A stretch of DNA of 64,000 nt from Acidovorax soli (lineage in GTDB: Bacteria > Pseudomonadota > Gammaproteobacteria > Burkholderiales > Burkholderiaceae_C), in NCBI RefSeq assembly GCF_014207955.1, contig NZ_JACHLK010000006.1, positions 1 to 64,000 of the forward strand. The letters are read 5' to 3'. The notes below the pieces were generated by a model that did not search any database, was not told the DNA's origin, and was given only the letters and a program-made list of their open reading frames with translations. Positions 25,200 to 35,107 of the stretch are shown here, piece by piece; the stretch's first letter is position 1; each line of letters opens with the position of its first letter. A program made the position numbers and the translations under genes.

Positions 25200-26321
25200 T
25201 TACTTGGCCAGGTTCCGGAACGTCGAAGGGCTTTCCGCCTGGCCCAGGCCTGTGCCTTCGGCGATCGGCAGTTCACGGGCCACGCTGCCCGAAGAAACAT
25301 TCGCCATCACCGAATTGACGGGCGCCACGCTCACAGCACCATCGGCCAGCACCGTCAGCTCATACACCGTCCAGACGTTGTTGGCGCCGGTGTAGGGCGC
25401 GGCCGGCGGCGTGAACGTGTAGGCCTGGCCGTTGGAAAGCTCCAGCCGCACGTTGGCATTCGAGGTTCCCAGGGTGCCGGAACCCGCGTAGTGGTGCACC
25501 GAATAGCGGTAGACACCCGGGCGCAGCGTGCCAGCCCCCGCATTGGCCGTGCTGGCCGTGGGCGGGCAGGTCACCGTCTCCGGGCCGTAGGAGGAGATGT
25601 CATCCACATCCAGCGCACACATGTCGCCCGCATTCTTGGAGGCGAAGTACACATGCCAGCGCGCATTGCCGCTGGCCGCAGGTCCTGTCAGGTGCGAATC
25701 CAGGTCGCGCGGATTCTCCCCCCAGGTCAGGATGGTGCGGAACTGGCCGGCAGCCAGACCGCCCGCGCTGCCGCTGGCCGGCGACAGGGCCACCGCCACC
25801 TGGTTGGGCGCAGCACAGTTGAGCAGCACGGTCTGGTTGGCGGGCGAGTAATTGGGGGCCGTCGTGGTCACCGTGAAGAACCCTTGCGCCAGCCCCGTGA
25901 ACGAGGCCACGCCCTGCGCATTCGTGGTGGCCGAGCGCGTGCCCAGCGTGACCGACGCATTGGCCAGGGGCAGGTTCGCGCCCCGCAGCGCATCGAACAC
26001 CGTCACCTGGGCCGTGGCGCACTGCACCGCACCCGACCCACCGGTCTGCTGCAGACCCACAGGCACCAGGTGCAAGGTGGCCGGATCGAAGCGGAACAGG
26101 ATGTTGTAGTTGGACTCCACCGTGGTCGTGGTGCCAGGCTGCTGCGGATTGGCCACAGGCACCAGCAGGCGCAGGTTTTCCAGCAGCACGTCGGTCTGGT
26201 TGACGCCCGCGCCGCGGGTGCCGGAAAAGTCGATGATCTGTGCCTGCGCCCCCAGCACCAGGGTGGCGGATGCGGCGACGATGGCGCCACGCGCCCAGCG
26301 GGCGATACCGAATGTGTTCAT
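25200..26321 (-). CDS. YfaP/DUF2135-type exported protein
   Basis: A 373-aa exported protein with a signal peptide (MNTFGIARWARG..., cleavage expected after LGAQA, about residue 27). A carboxypeptidase-regulatory-like beta domain lies in the middle (GANLPLANASVTLGTRSATT, about 135-155). The C-terminal YfaP/DUF2135 domain contains LTWGENPRDLDSHLTGP (about 228-244) and a paired-cysteine region MCALDVDDISSYGPETVTC. The function of this family is unknown; extracellular binding or scaffolding is suspected. The ATG at 26321 is chosen because the signal peptide starts there. It is divergent from the TetR gene and probably monocistronic. Confidence 0.8.
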   Translation of the reverse strand: MNTFGIARWARGAIVAASATLVLGAQAQIIDFSGTRGAGVNQTDVLLENLRLLVPVANPQQPGTTTTVESNYNILFRFDPATLHLVPVGLQQTGGSGAVQCATAQVTVFDALRGANLPLANASVTLGTRSATTNAQGVASFTGLAQGFFTVTTTAPNYSPANQTVLLNCAAPNQVAVALSPASGSAGGLAAGQFRTILTWGENPRDLDSHLTGPAASGNARWHVYFASKNAGDMCALDVDDISSYGPETVTCPPTASTANAGAGTLRPGVYRYSVHHYAGSGTLGTSNANVRLELSNGQAYTFTPPAAPYTGANNVWTVYELTVLADGAVSVAPVNSVMANVSSGSVARELPIAEGTGLGQAESPSTFRNLAK

Positions 26322-26633
26322 GAAACCTGCCTCTCGTTGAATAGAACACGAAGCGTAGGGCATGTGCACCACCGGCCCCAACCCCATTTCCCCCCGCAAA
26401 GAATGTATTTGAAAACAGTTGGCGGCCAAAGCAGCAAGTAAGCCGGGAAACTGCCCATTCCCCTTCCCCGCCTGTTTCAACTTGATGGACGAATCAACGA
26501 TTGGGAACAATTTTCCCGGCCCGCCTGGGTCGAATCGACCCGGGCGGGCCGGCTCCGGTCCATTCGCCCGGGGGCACTATTTTCACAAAGCATCTGCTTG
26601 CTAAAAATAAAACCCTTTGCTATCGTGCACCCC
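26322..26633. other. Divergent intergenic region with a 37-bp palindrome (26516-26552)
   Basis: This 312-bp gap separates the YfaP-like gene from the TetR regulator. It contains an 18-bp arm palindrome (26516-26533 with 26535-26552, one mismatch) built on CCGGCCCGCC/GGCGGGCCGG and GGGTCGA/TCGACCC around a single A. It is about 82 bp upstream of the TetR ATG. It could be an operator or a terminator-like cruciform, but no uridine run follows on either strand. An AT-rich stretch (26600-26612) just upstream of the TetR ATG may hold its promoter. No ORF is credible here. Confidence 0.6.
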
Positions 26634-27362
26634 ATGGAATCCCCCGCAACCCGGCGCAAACGTCTCGCCACTCCCACGTCCGCCGAAGCCCCAGCCGCGC
26701 CCGCGGCCCGTCTCCGCAAAGCCCCGGCCGCTGCCGCCGAAGAACCCCGGCGCCCACGCGGCCGCCCGCGCAAGACCGCCGAAGAAGTCGATGACGGCAA
26801 CCGCCGCCGCAAGCTCATGGATGGGGCGGCCAAGCTGTTTCTGACCAAAGGCTTCGCGGCCACCACCACGCGCGACATTGCTGCGGCGGCAGGCATGCAC
26901 AGCGGCTCGCCCTTCTACCATTTCGAAAGCAAAGGGGCCCTGCTCCATGCCGTGATGAACGAAGGCATGGTCATGGCCCTGCAAAGCCAGCAGCAGGCGC
27001 TGGCCGCCCTGCCCCCCACGGCCACGCCGCGCGAACAACTGCGGGTGCTGATCCGCCACCATTTCGAGATCCTGCTGGGCCCGCGCAGCGGCTTCATCCC
27101 AGTGATGCTCTACGAATGGCGTTCACTGACGCCTGCACAGCGCAAAGGCATCGGCCGCGTCAAGGATGCCTACGAGGCCGCCTGGATGCCCACCCTGGAA
27201 GCCCTGTCAAGGCAGGGCGCACTGCAGGCCGCCCCCAGCGTGGCGCGCCTGTTCCTCTTCGGCGCCCTCAACTGGGCCGTGCAGTGGTTTGCCCCCAAGG
27301 GCGGCAAGTCGCTGGACGAGCTGACCGCCGAGGCGCTCGCACTGTTCATACGGGAGGCATGA
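26634..27362 (+). CDS. TetR/AcrR regulator of the acyl-CoA carboxylase operon (AtuR-like position)
   Basis: A 242-aa regulator. The first 60 residues are basic and Ala/Pro-rich, including a RPRGRPRK AT-hook-like patch (about 38-45). The TetR helix-turn-helix TTTRDIAAAAGMHSGSPFYHF lies near 79-99, followed by an all-helical ligand domain. The ATG at 26634 is preferred to an upstream TTG. The SDR gene starts 4 bp after its stop, so the regulator heads the catabolic operon as AtuR/LiuR-type regulators often do. The likely ligand is a branched or terpenoid acyl-CoA, inferred from the downstream genes only. Confidence 0.82.
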   Translation: MESPATRRKRLATPTSAEAPAAPAARLRKAPAAAAEEPRRPRGRPRKTAEEVDDGNRRRKLMDGAAKLFLTKGFAATTTRDIAAAAGMHSGSPFYHFESKGALLHAVMNEGMVMALQSQQQALAALPPTATPREQLRVLIRHHFEILLGPRSGFIPVMLYEWRSLTPAQRKGIGRVKDAYEAAWMPTLEALSRQGALQAAPSVARLFLFGALNWAVQWFAPKGGKSLDELTAEALALFIREA

Positions 27363-27365
27363 GCC

Positions 27366-28270
<905 letters not shown>

Positions 28271-28274
<4 letters not shown>

Positions 28275-29884
28275 CGGCATTCACCTCCCGCTTCCACGGC
28301 GGATCACCGGATGCCTTGCGCCGCCGCACCGCGCAGCTGGCGCGCCTGGAGGCCCTGCGTGCCCTGGAGGACCGCGCAGCACAGGCCTCGGCCCGCTCCC
28401 AGCCACAGTTCGACAAGCGCGGCCAGTTGCTGCCGCGCCAGCGTGTGGCGCTGCTGCTCGATGCCGGCACGCCCTGGCTGCCGCTGGCCACGCTGGCGGG
28501 CTACCTGCAGGACAGCAAGGACCCGGCGAAGTCCGTGCCCGGCGGCGGCATCGTGGCCGGCATCGGCATGGTCTCGGGCGTGCGCTGCATGGTGGTGGCC
28601 AGTGACTCGGGCATCGAGGCCGGGGCCATCCAGCCCATGGGGCTGGAGAAGATCCTGCGCGTGCAGGAGATCGCGCTGCACAACCGCCTGCCCTTCGTGC
28701 ACCTGGTGGAGAGCGCGGGCGCCAACCTCATGCGCTACCGGGTAGAGGGCTTCGTGCACGGCGGCAGCCTGTTCCGCAACCTGGCGCGCCTGTCGGCGGC
28801 CGGAATCCCGGTGATCACGGTGCAGCACGGCTCGGGCACCGCGGGTGGCGCCTACATGCCCGGCCTGTCGGACGTGGTGGTCATGGTGCAGGGGCGCTCG
28901 CGCGCCTTCCTGGCCGGGCCACCGCTGCTCAAGGCCGCCACGGGCGAGATTGCGACCGAAGAGGAACTGGGCGGCGCCGAGATGCACACCAGCATCTCGG
29001 GCCTCGGAGAGTACCTGGCACAGGACGACCGCGAGGCCATCGGCATGGCGCGCGCCATTGTGGCGGCTTCGGGATGGGCCCACCCAGCCTCGGCCCCCCC
29101 TGCCGCCGCGCCCACCCTGGACGCAGACGAACTGCTGGCGCTGATGCCCGACGACCTGCGCCAGCCCGTGGACATGCGCGAGGTGATCGCGCGCATCGCC
29201 GATGGCTCCGAACTGCTGGAGTTCAAGGCCCGCTATGGCATGGCCACTGTGTGCGCCCAGGCGCGCATCGACGGCCGCCCCGTGGGTTTCATCACCAACA
29301 ACGGCCCCATTGATGTAGCGGGTGCCAACAAGGCGGCGCACTTCATCCAGTGGATGTGCCAGCTCGGCCACCCCATCGTCTACCTGCAGAACACCACGGG
29401 CTACATGGTGGGCAAGGACAGCGAGCAAGGCGGCATGATCAAGCACGGCAGCAAGATGATCCAGGCGGTGGCCAACGCCACGGTGCCGCAGATCACCATC
29501 CAGTGCGGCGCGAGCTTCGGCGCAGGCAACTACGGCATGTGCGGGCGCGGCTATGCGCCGCGCTTCCTGTTCAGCTGGCCCGGTGCCAAGACCGCCGTGA
29601 TGGGCGGCGAGCAGGCCGCGCGCACCATGCAGATCGTGACCGAGGCCGCCCTGGCGCGCAAAGGCATCACGCCCGACCCGGCCGAGTCGCAGGCCCAGTT
29701 CGACAAGATCGTTGCCATGTTCGAAGCCCAGGCCGACGCCTTCTACACCAGCGGGTTGCTGCTGGACGATGGCGTGATCGACCCGCGCGACACGCGTGCC
29801 GTGCTGGCCCTGTGCCTGGCCATCTGTGCCGATGGCGCGGCACGCCAGGTGCACCCCATGCAGTTCGGGGTGGCGCGCATGTAG
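28271..29884 (+). CDS. atuC: Acyl-CoA carboxylase carboxyltransferase (beta) subunit, geranyl-/methylcrotonyl-CoA type
   Basis: A 537-aa biotin-dependent carboxyltransferase with two crotonase-like halves. VESAGANLMRYR (about 144-155), HGSGTAGGAYMPGLSD (about 180-195), the C-terminal FITNNGPIDVAGANKAAHFIQ-like region near 337-357 and NTTGYMVGKDSEQGGMI (about 375-391) are typical of MCC/GCC beta subunits. It pairs with the biotin carboxylase at 31947-33923. The gene order SDR, C, D, E, F matches the acyclic-terpene utilisation cluster of Pseudomonas, favouring geranyl-CoA carboxylase; 3-methylcrotonyl-CoA carboxylase is the main alternative. The ATG at 28271 overlaps the SDR stop. Confidence 0.75.
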
Positions 29885-29940
29885 GCCCCCTCTTCGTTTT
29901 CTCTTGCACTGGTCCACACAAAAATCAACGGAGACACACC

Positions 29941-31122
29941 ATGCATTTCACGCACGAGCACCGCGAGATCCAGAAGACCCTCAAGCGCTTCATCGACGAA
30001 GAGATCAACCCCCATGTGGACGAATGGGAGGCAGCCGAGATCTTCCCGGCGCACGAGGTCTTCAAGAAGATGGGCAAGCTCGGCCTGTTGGGCCTGTGCA
30101 AGCCCGAGGAATACGGCGGCTCGGGCCTGGACTACTCCTACTCCGTGGCCATGGCAGAGACCCTGGGCCACGTGCACTGCGGCGGCGTGCCCATGGCCAT
30201 CGGCGTGCAGACGGACATGTGCACACCGGCCCTGGCGCGCCATGGCAGCGACGAGCTCAAGCGCGACTTCCTGGCCCCAGCGATTGCAGGCGACACGGTG
30301 GGTTGCATCGGCGTGAGCGAGCCGGCGGCCGGCAGCGACGTCTCGGGCATCAAGACCACGGCACGCAAGGATGGCGACGACTATGTGATCAGCGGCCAGA
30401 AGATGTGGATCACCAACAGCCTGCAGGCCGACTGGATGTGCATGCTGGTCAACACCGGCGAGGGCCCCGTGCACCGCAACAAGAGCCTGGTGATGGTGCC
30501 CCTGCGCGACGGCCCCGGCGGCCAGCTCACCAAGGGCGTGGAGGTGGCGCAGAAGATCCGCAAGATCGGCATGCACAGCAGCGACACCGGCCTGCTCTAC
30601 TTCGACGAGGTGCGCGTGCCGCAGCGCTACCGCATTGGGGCCGAGGGCCAGGGCTTCATCTACCAGATGCAGCAGTTCCAGGAGGAGCGGCTGTGGTGCG
30701 CATCGAGCACGCTGGAGTCGCTGAGCAACTGCATCGCCTGGACCATCGAGTGGGCGCAGGAGCGCAAGCTCTTTGGCGGTGCGCTGGCCGACCAGCAGTG
30801 GGTGCAGTTCAAGCTGGCCGAACTCAAGACCGAGGTCGAGGCCTTGCGCGCCCTGACCTACCGCGCCTGCGAACTCTACGTGCGCGGCCAGGATGTACTG
30901 GAGCTGGCCTCCATGGCCAAGCTCAAGGCCGGGCGCCTGAACCGCGAAGTGCCCGACACCTGCCTGCAGTTCTGGGGCGGCATGGGCTTCACGCTGGAGA
31001 ACAAGGTCTCGCGCATGTTCCGCGACGGGCGCCTGGCCTCCATCGGCGGCGGAGCCGATGAAGTGATGCTGGGCATCCTGTCCAAGACCATGGGCATTGC
31101 CAAGCGGCCTGCCGCCCACTGA
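29941..31122 (+). CDS. atuD: Acyl-CoA dehydrogenase, citronellyl-CoA dehydrogenase (AtuD)-like
   Basis: A 393-aa flavin acyl-CoA dehydrogenase of standard size. VGCIGVSEPAAGSDVSGIKT (near 120-139, trimmed) is the FAD-contact segment, ISGQKMWITNSLQADWMC (about 150-167) follows, and the C-terminal half holds LQFWGGMGFTLENKVSRMFRD (trimmed; near 345). The segment VQTDMCTPALARHGSDEL (about 90-107) resembles my memory of AtuD/LiuA-type enzymes. It lies between the carboxyltransferase and the hydratase, the same place as atuD. It should desaturate citronellyl-CoA or a similar branched acyl-CoA before carboxylation; exact substrate is inferred from gene order. Confidence 0.75.
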   Translation: MHFTHEHREIQKTLKRFIDEEINPHVDEWEAAEIFPAHEVFKKMGKLGLLGLCKPEEYGGSGLDYSYSVAMAETLGHVHCGGVPMAIGVQTDMCTPALARHGSDELKRDFLAPAIAGDTVGCIGVSEPAAGSDVSGIKTTARKDGDDYVISGQKMWITNSLQADWMCMLVNTGEGPVHRNKSLVMVPLRDGPGGQLTKGVEVAQKIRKIGMHSSDTGLLYFDEVRVPQRYRIGAEGQGFIYQMQQFQEERLWCASSTLESLSNCIAWTIEWAQERKLFGGALADQQWVQFKLAELKTEVEALRALTYRACELYVRGQDVLELASMAKLKAGRLNREVPDTCLQFWGGMGFTLENKVSRMFRDGRLASIGGGADEVMLGILSKTMGIAKRPAAH

Positions 31123-31134
31123 GCCGGAACCCGC

Positions 31135-31950
31135 ATGCCCGATACCCTGTTGATCACCCGAGCGCCGCTGGGTGCCGGCCTTGCCGTCGAGACCTGGACC
31201 CTCAACGACCCGGCCAGCCGCAACGCGCTGACCGATGCCATGGTGGACGCCCTGCTGGCGGCCTGCACCCGCGCCCGCAACGATGGCGCACTGCGCGGCG
31301 TGGTGCTGCGCGGCGCGGGCGGGCACTTTTGCGCCGGCGGCAGCCTGGGCGGCTTTGCCAAGACCATCGGCCAGCCGCTCGATGCGGGCATGCCCGACCC
31401 GCTGGTGCCGCTGAACCGCCGCTTCGGCACGCTGCTGCAGGCGCTGTGCGGCCTGCCCCAATGGCTGGTGATCGCGGTGGAAGGCGCCGCCATGGGCGGC
31501 GGCCTGGGCCTGGCCTGCTGCGGCGACCTGGTGCTGGCGGATGCGAATGCCCAGTTCGGTGCGCCCGAGGTCACCCTGGGTCTGGTGCCCGCGCAGATTG
31601 CGCCCTTCGTGGTGCGCCGGTTGGGGCCGGCAGCGGCACGGCGCTGGCTGCTGTCGGGCACGCGCAGCGGGGCAGCCGCAGCGCAACAGGCCGGGCTGGT
31701 CGATGAGGTGGTCAGCGGTGCGATGGACGAGGCGGTGCAAGCCGCCGTGCAGCGCCTGGCCAGCACGGCCCCCCAGGCCATCGCCGCCACCAAGCACCTG
31801 CTCGCACAGGTGCAAGGCAGCCTGCCGCTGCCCGCCTTGCTGGACGATGCCGCCCACCTGTTTGCCCACGCTCTGCGCGGTCCAGAGGCGCCGCAGGGCC
31901 TGGCCGCCTTCACGGCCCGCAAGCCACCACCGTGGAGCGCTGCGGCATGA
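31135..31950 (+). CDS. atuE: Enoyl-CoA hydratase, isohexenylglutaconyl-CoA hydratase (AtuE)-like
   Basis: A 271-aa crotonase. GHFCAGGSLGGF (about 63-74) and VEGAAMGGGLGLACCGDLVLA (trimmed; about 115-134) form the oxyanion hole, and FGAPEVTLGLVP (about 141-152) holds the catalytic-side glutamate. It starts 12 bp after the dehydrogenase and overlaps the biotin carboxylase in ATGA. In atu clusters this position encodes the hydratase acting on the carboxylated isohexenylglutaconyl-CoA. A methylglutaconyl-CoA hydratase (leucine pathway) would be the alternative. Confidence 0.72.
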   Translation: MPDTLLITRAPLGAGLAVETWTLNDPASRNALTDAMVDALLAACTRARNDGALRGVVLRGAGGHFCAGGSLGGFAKTIGQPLDAGMPDPLVPLNRRFGTLLQALCGLPQWLVIAVEGAAMGGGLGLACCGDLVLADANAQFGAPEVTLGLVPAQIAPFVVRRLGPAAARRWLLSGTRSGAAAAQQAGLVDEVVSGAMDEAVQAAVQRLASTAPQAIAATKHLLAQVQGSLPLPALLDDAAHLFAHALRGPEAPQGLAAFTARKPPPWSAAA

Positions 31951-33923
31951 AAAAAATCCTGATCGCCAACCGTGGCGAGATCGCACGACGGATCGCCCAC
32001 ACCGCGCGCCGCATGGGCATTGCCACCGTGGCGGTCTACTCCGACCCCGATGCCCATGCCCTGCACGTGCGCGAGGCCACGCAGGCTGCGGCCCTGGGTG
32101 GCAGCAGCAGCGCCGACAGCTACCTGCGCATCGACAAGCTGCTGGCTGCAGCGCGCGCCACGGGTGCCGATGCGGTACACCCGGGCTATGGCTTCCTGAG
32201 TGAGAACGCTGACTTTGCCCAGGCCGTGGTGGATGCCGGCTTCACCTGGATCGGCCCACCGCCCTCCGCCATCCGCGCGCTGGGCAGCAAGGCCGGCGCC
32301 AAGGCGCTGGCACAGGCGCAGGGCGTGCCCTGCCTTCCGGGCTATGCGGGCAGCGACCAGAGCAATGAACGCTTCGCCACCGAGGCGCAGCACATTGGCT
32401 ACCCGCTGATGGTGAAGGCCGTGGCGGGCGGCGGCGGGCGCGGCATGCGTCTGGTGCTGGAGCCGGCGCAATTGCCTGCGGCACTGGCCAGCGCCCGATC
32501 CGAAGCGCTGGCAGGCTTTGGCTGTGGCGACCTGCTGGTCGAGCGCGCACTGCTGACCCCGCGCCATGTGGAGGTGCAGGTGTTTGCCGATGCGCACGGC
32601 CATTGCATCCACCTGGGCGAACGCGACTGCTCGGTGCAGCGACGGCACCAGAAGCTCATCGAGGAATCCCCCAGCCCCGCCGTGGACGCCGCGCTGCGCG
32701 CACGCATGGGCGCCTGCGCCGTCGCACTGGCCCAGGCGGCAGGGTATGTGGGTGCGGGCACCGTGGAGTTTCTGCTCGACGACGACCAGCCGGGTGCCTT
32801 CTTCCTCATGGAGATGAACACCCGCCTGCAGGTGGAGCACCCCGTGACCGAGGCACTCACGGGCCTGGACCTGGTGGAGTGGCAGATCCGTGTGGCGCGC
32901 GGCGCGCCCCTGCCCCTGAAACAAGAGCAAGTGGCCCTCGACGGCCACGCCATCGAGGTGCGGCTGTGTGCGGAAGACGCGCACTTCACGCCGCACACGG
33001 GACGGGTGCTGCACTTCGAGGCGCCCCCGGCGAGCGCATTCGAGACCGCGCCGCCGAGCGGCCTGCGCTTTGACCACGCGCTGGAAGCAGGCACCGAGGT
33101 CACACCCCACTACGACGCCATGCTGGGCAAGCTCATCGTGCATGCCGCCACGCGCGGCGAGGCCATCGATGCGCTGGTGCGCGCCCTGCATGGCACCACC
33201 TTGCTCGGGCTGCCCAGCAACCGCGCCTTGCTGGCGGCCTGCATCGACCACCCGCTGTTCCGCGCCGGGCAGGCGTGCGTGCCCTTTCTCGCGCACCAAG
33301 GCGACGCCCTGCGCGCCACGCTGCGCGCGCACGAAGAAACGGCAGTGCTGCCCAGCGCCATGGCGGCCCTGTTCCCGCCCCGCGCCACCACGCTGCCCTG
33401 CCGCTTCGCGCGCCCCATGCGGCTGCGCCACCAGGGAGAGGTGCTGCCCATCGCGGTGCACGAAACAGCCCCCGGGCGCTTGCAGGTGGCCCCCATGGCC
33501 GAAGCGCAACCCACCATGGCCATGGCGCTGACCCTCCTGCCGGATGGCCGCGTGCAATGCGCGGTGGATGGTGTCGCGCACACGGTGCGCACGGCCACCG
33601 TGGCCCCGCACCGCTGGCACTGGCAGGCCGGCGGTGTGGATGGGTGGGTGGAGGACGCCTCATGGGAACCCGCCGCACGCGCAGGCGCGGCCAGTGGCGC
33701 CAATGAACTGCGGGCCCCCTTCAACGGCCGCGTGGTGGCCGTGCCCGTGACGGCAGGCGTGGCCCTGCAGGCCGGCGACACGGTGGTGGTGCTCGAATCC
33801 ATGAAGCTGGAACACAGCCTGGCCTGCCCAGGTGCGGTAACGGTGACCGAGCTGCTGGTGGCGCCAGGCCAGCAGGTGGCCCCAGGCCAGGTGCTGGCGC
33901 GCTTCACTGCACAGGAGGCCTGA
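31947..33923 (+). CDS. atuF: Acyl-CoA carboxylase alpha subunit: biotin carboxylase plus biotin carrier domain
   Basis: A 658-aa protein with an ATP-grasp biotin carboxylase (about 1-450) and a C-terminal biotin carrier domain. Visible motifs: LIANRGEIARRIAHTARRMG at the start, the glycine-rich ATP loop KAVAGGGGRGMR (about 162-173), EMNTRLQVEHPVTE (about 288-301), and the biotinylation site ESMKLEH (Lys near 620). SMKLE in place of AMKME is a normal variant. It partners the carboxyltransferase at 28271-29884. The ATG at 31947 overlaps the hydratase stop. By operon order it corresponds to the geranyl-CoA carboxylase alpha subunit; the methylcrotonyl type cannot be excluded. Confidence 0.8.
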   Translation: MKKILIANRGEIARRIAHTARRMGIATVAVYSDPDAHALHVREATQAAALGGSSSADSYLRIDKLLAAARATGADAVHPGYGFLSENADFAQAVVDAGFTWIGPPPSAIRALGSKAGAKALAQAQGVPCLPGYAGSDQSNERFATEAQHIGYPLMVKAVAGGGGRGMRLVLEPAQLPAALASARSEALAGFGCGDLLVERALLTPRHVEVQVFADAHGHCIHLGERDCSVQRRHQKLIEESPSPAVDAALRARMGACAVALAQAAGYVGAGTVEFLLDDDQPGAFFLMEMNTRLQVEHPVTEALTGLDLVEWQIRVARGAPLPLKQEQVALDGHAIEVRLCAEDAHFTPHTGRVLHFEAPPASAFETAPPSGLRFDHALEAGTEVTPHYDAMLGKLIVHAATRGEAIDALVRALHGTTLLGLPSNRALLAACIDHPLFRAGQACVPFLAHQGDALRATLRAHEETAVLPSAMAALFPPRATTLPCRFARPMRLRHQGEVLPIAVHETAPGRLQVAPMAEAQPTMAMALTLLPDGRVQCAVDGVAHTVRTATVAPHRWHWQAGGVDGWVEDASWEPAARAGAASGANELRAPFNGRVVAVPVTAGVALQAGDTVVVLESMKLEHSLACPGAVTVTELLVAPGQQVAPGQVLARFTAQEA

Positions 33924-33927
33924 GGCC

Positions 33928-35094
33928 ATGCCCGCACCCATGGATGATGACCTGCGCGCCGACCGGGCGGCGCTGACCGATACCGTCACGCGCTTCGCCC
34001 GCACCGAGATCGCCCCGCATGTGGATGCCTGGGACGCTGCAGGCGAGTTCCCGCGCGCACTGTACCGCCGCGCCGGCGAGCTGGGCCTGCTGGGTCTGGG
34101 CTACCCCGAGCAGTACGGCGGCACCCCCGCCAGCTACGCACTGCGCCTGCCGCTGTGGCAGGCCCTGTGCCGCCATGGCACCAGCGGCGGCGTGCTGGCC
34201 AGCCTGCTGTCGCACAACATCGGCCTGCCGCCGGTGCTGGCACATGGCAGCGATGCCGTGCGCGACGAGGTGATACCGCCTGTGTTGGCGGGCGAGCGCA
34301 TTGCGGCCCTGGCCATCACCGAGCCCGGCGGGGGGTCGGACGTGGCGCAGCTGGCTACCACCGCGCGGCGCGAGGGCGACGAATACGTGCTCAACGGCGA
34401 GAAGGTGTTCATCACCTCGGGCATGCGCGCCGACTGGATCACCGTGGCCGTGCGCACGGGCGAGCCCGGTAGCCGGGGCAGCGGCGGCATATCGATGCTG
34501 CTGGTGCCGGGCCACAGCGCCGGCCTGTCGCGCAGCCAACTCGCCAAGATGGGCTGGCTGTGTTCCGACACCGCGCACCTGCGCTTTGACAATGTGCGCG
34601 TGCCCGCGCGCTACCTGCTGGGGGCCGAGGGCGACGGCTTTCGCATCATCATGGGCAACTTCAACGCCGAGCGCTTTGGCCTGGCGGCATCGGCCCTGGG
34701 TTTTGCGCAAGCCTGCTACGACGAGGCCCTGGCCTGGGCGCGCCAGCGCAAGACCTTTGGCGCGCCGCTGGTAGGCCACCAGGTCATTCGCCACAAGCTC
34801 ATGGACATGCAGATGCGCATGCATTCCACCGCCGCCTGGCTCGAATCGGTGGCGGCGCAGGCCGATGCGGGTGGCACCAGCCCCGAGTGGGTGGCCCAGG
34901 TCTGCCTGCTCAAGAACCACGCCACCCAGACCATGCAGTTCTGCGCCGACCAGGCCGTGCAGATCCTGGGCGGCATGGGCTACATGCGCGGCACCGTGAG
35001 CGAGCGCATCTACCGCGAGGTCAAGGTCATGATGATCGGCGGCGGCGCCGAAGAGATCATGAAGGACCTGGCGGCTCGGCAATTGGGCATCTGA
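33928..35094 (+). CDS. Acyl-CoA dehydrogenase, second in the carboxylase operon
   Basis: A 388-aa flavin acyl-CoA dehydrogenase: IAALAITEPGGGSDVAQL (about 123-140) contacts FAD and substrate, LNGEKVFITSGMRADWIT (about 155-172) follows, and the C-terminus has QILGGMGYMRGTVSERIYRE (about 347-366). It starts 4 bp after the biotin carboxylase stop and so belongs to the operon, but the atu cluster has no second dehydrogenase at this place. It may act on a later shortened intermediate. It shares only family-level features with the dehydrogenase at 29941-31122, so it is not a recent duplicate. Confidence 0.85.
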   Translation: MPAPMDDDLRADRAALTDTVTRFARTEIAPHVDAWDAAGEFPRALYRRAGELGLLGLGYPEQYGGTPASYALRLPLWQALCRHGTSGGVLASLLSHNIGLPPVLAHGSDAVRDEVIPPVLAGERIAALAITEPGGGSDVAQLATTARREGDEYVLNGEKVFITSGMRADWITVAVRTGEPGSRGSGGISMLLVPGHSAGLSRSQLAKMGWLCSDTAHLRFDNVRVPARYLLGAEGDGFRIIMGNFNAERFGLAASALGFAQACYDEALAWARQRKTFGAPLVGHQVIRHKLMDMQMRMHSTAAWLESVAAQADAGGTSPEWVAQVCLLKNHATQTMQFCADQAVQILGGMGYMRGTVSERIYREVKVMMIGGGAEEIMKDLAARQLGI

Positions 35095-35107
35095 AAGACA
35101 CAACGCC

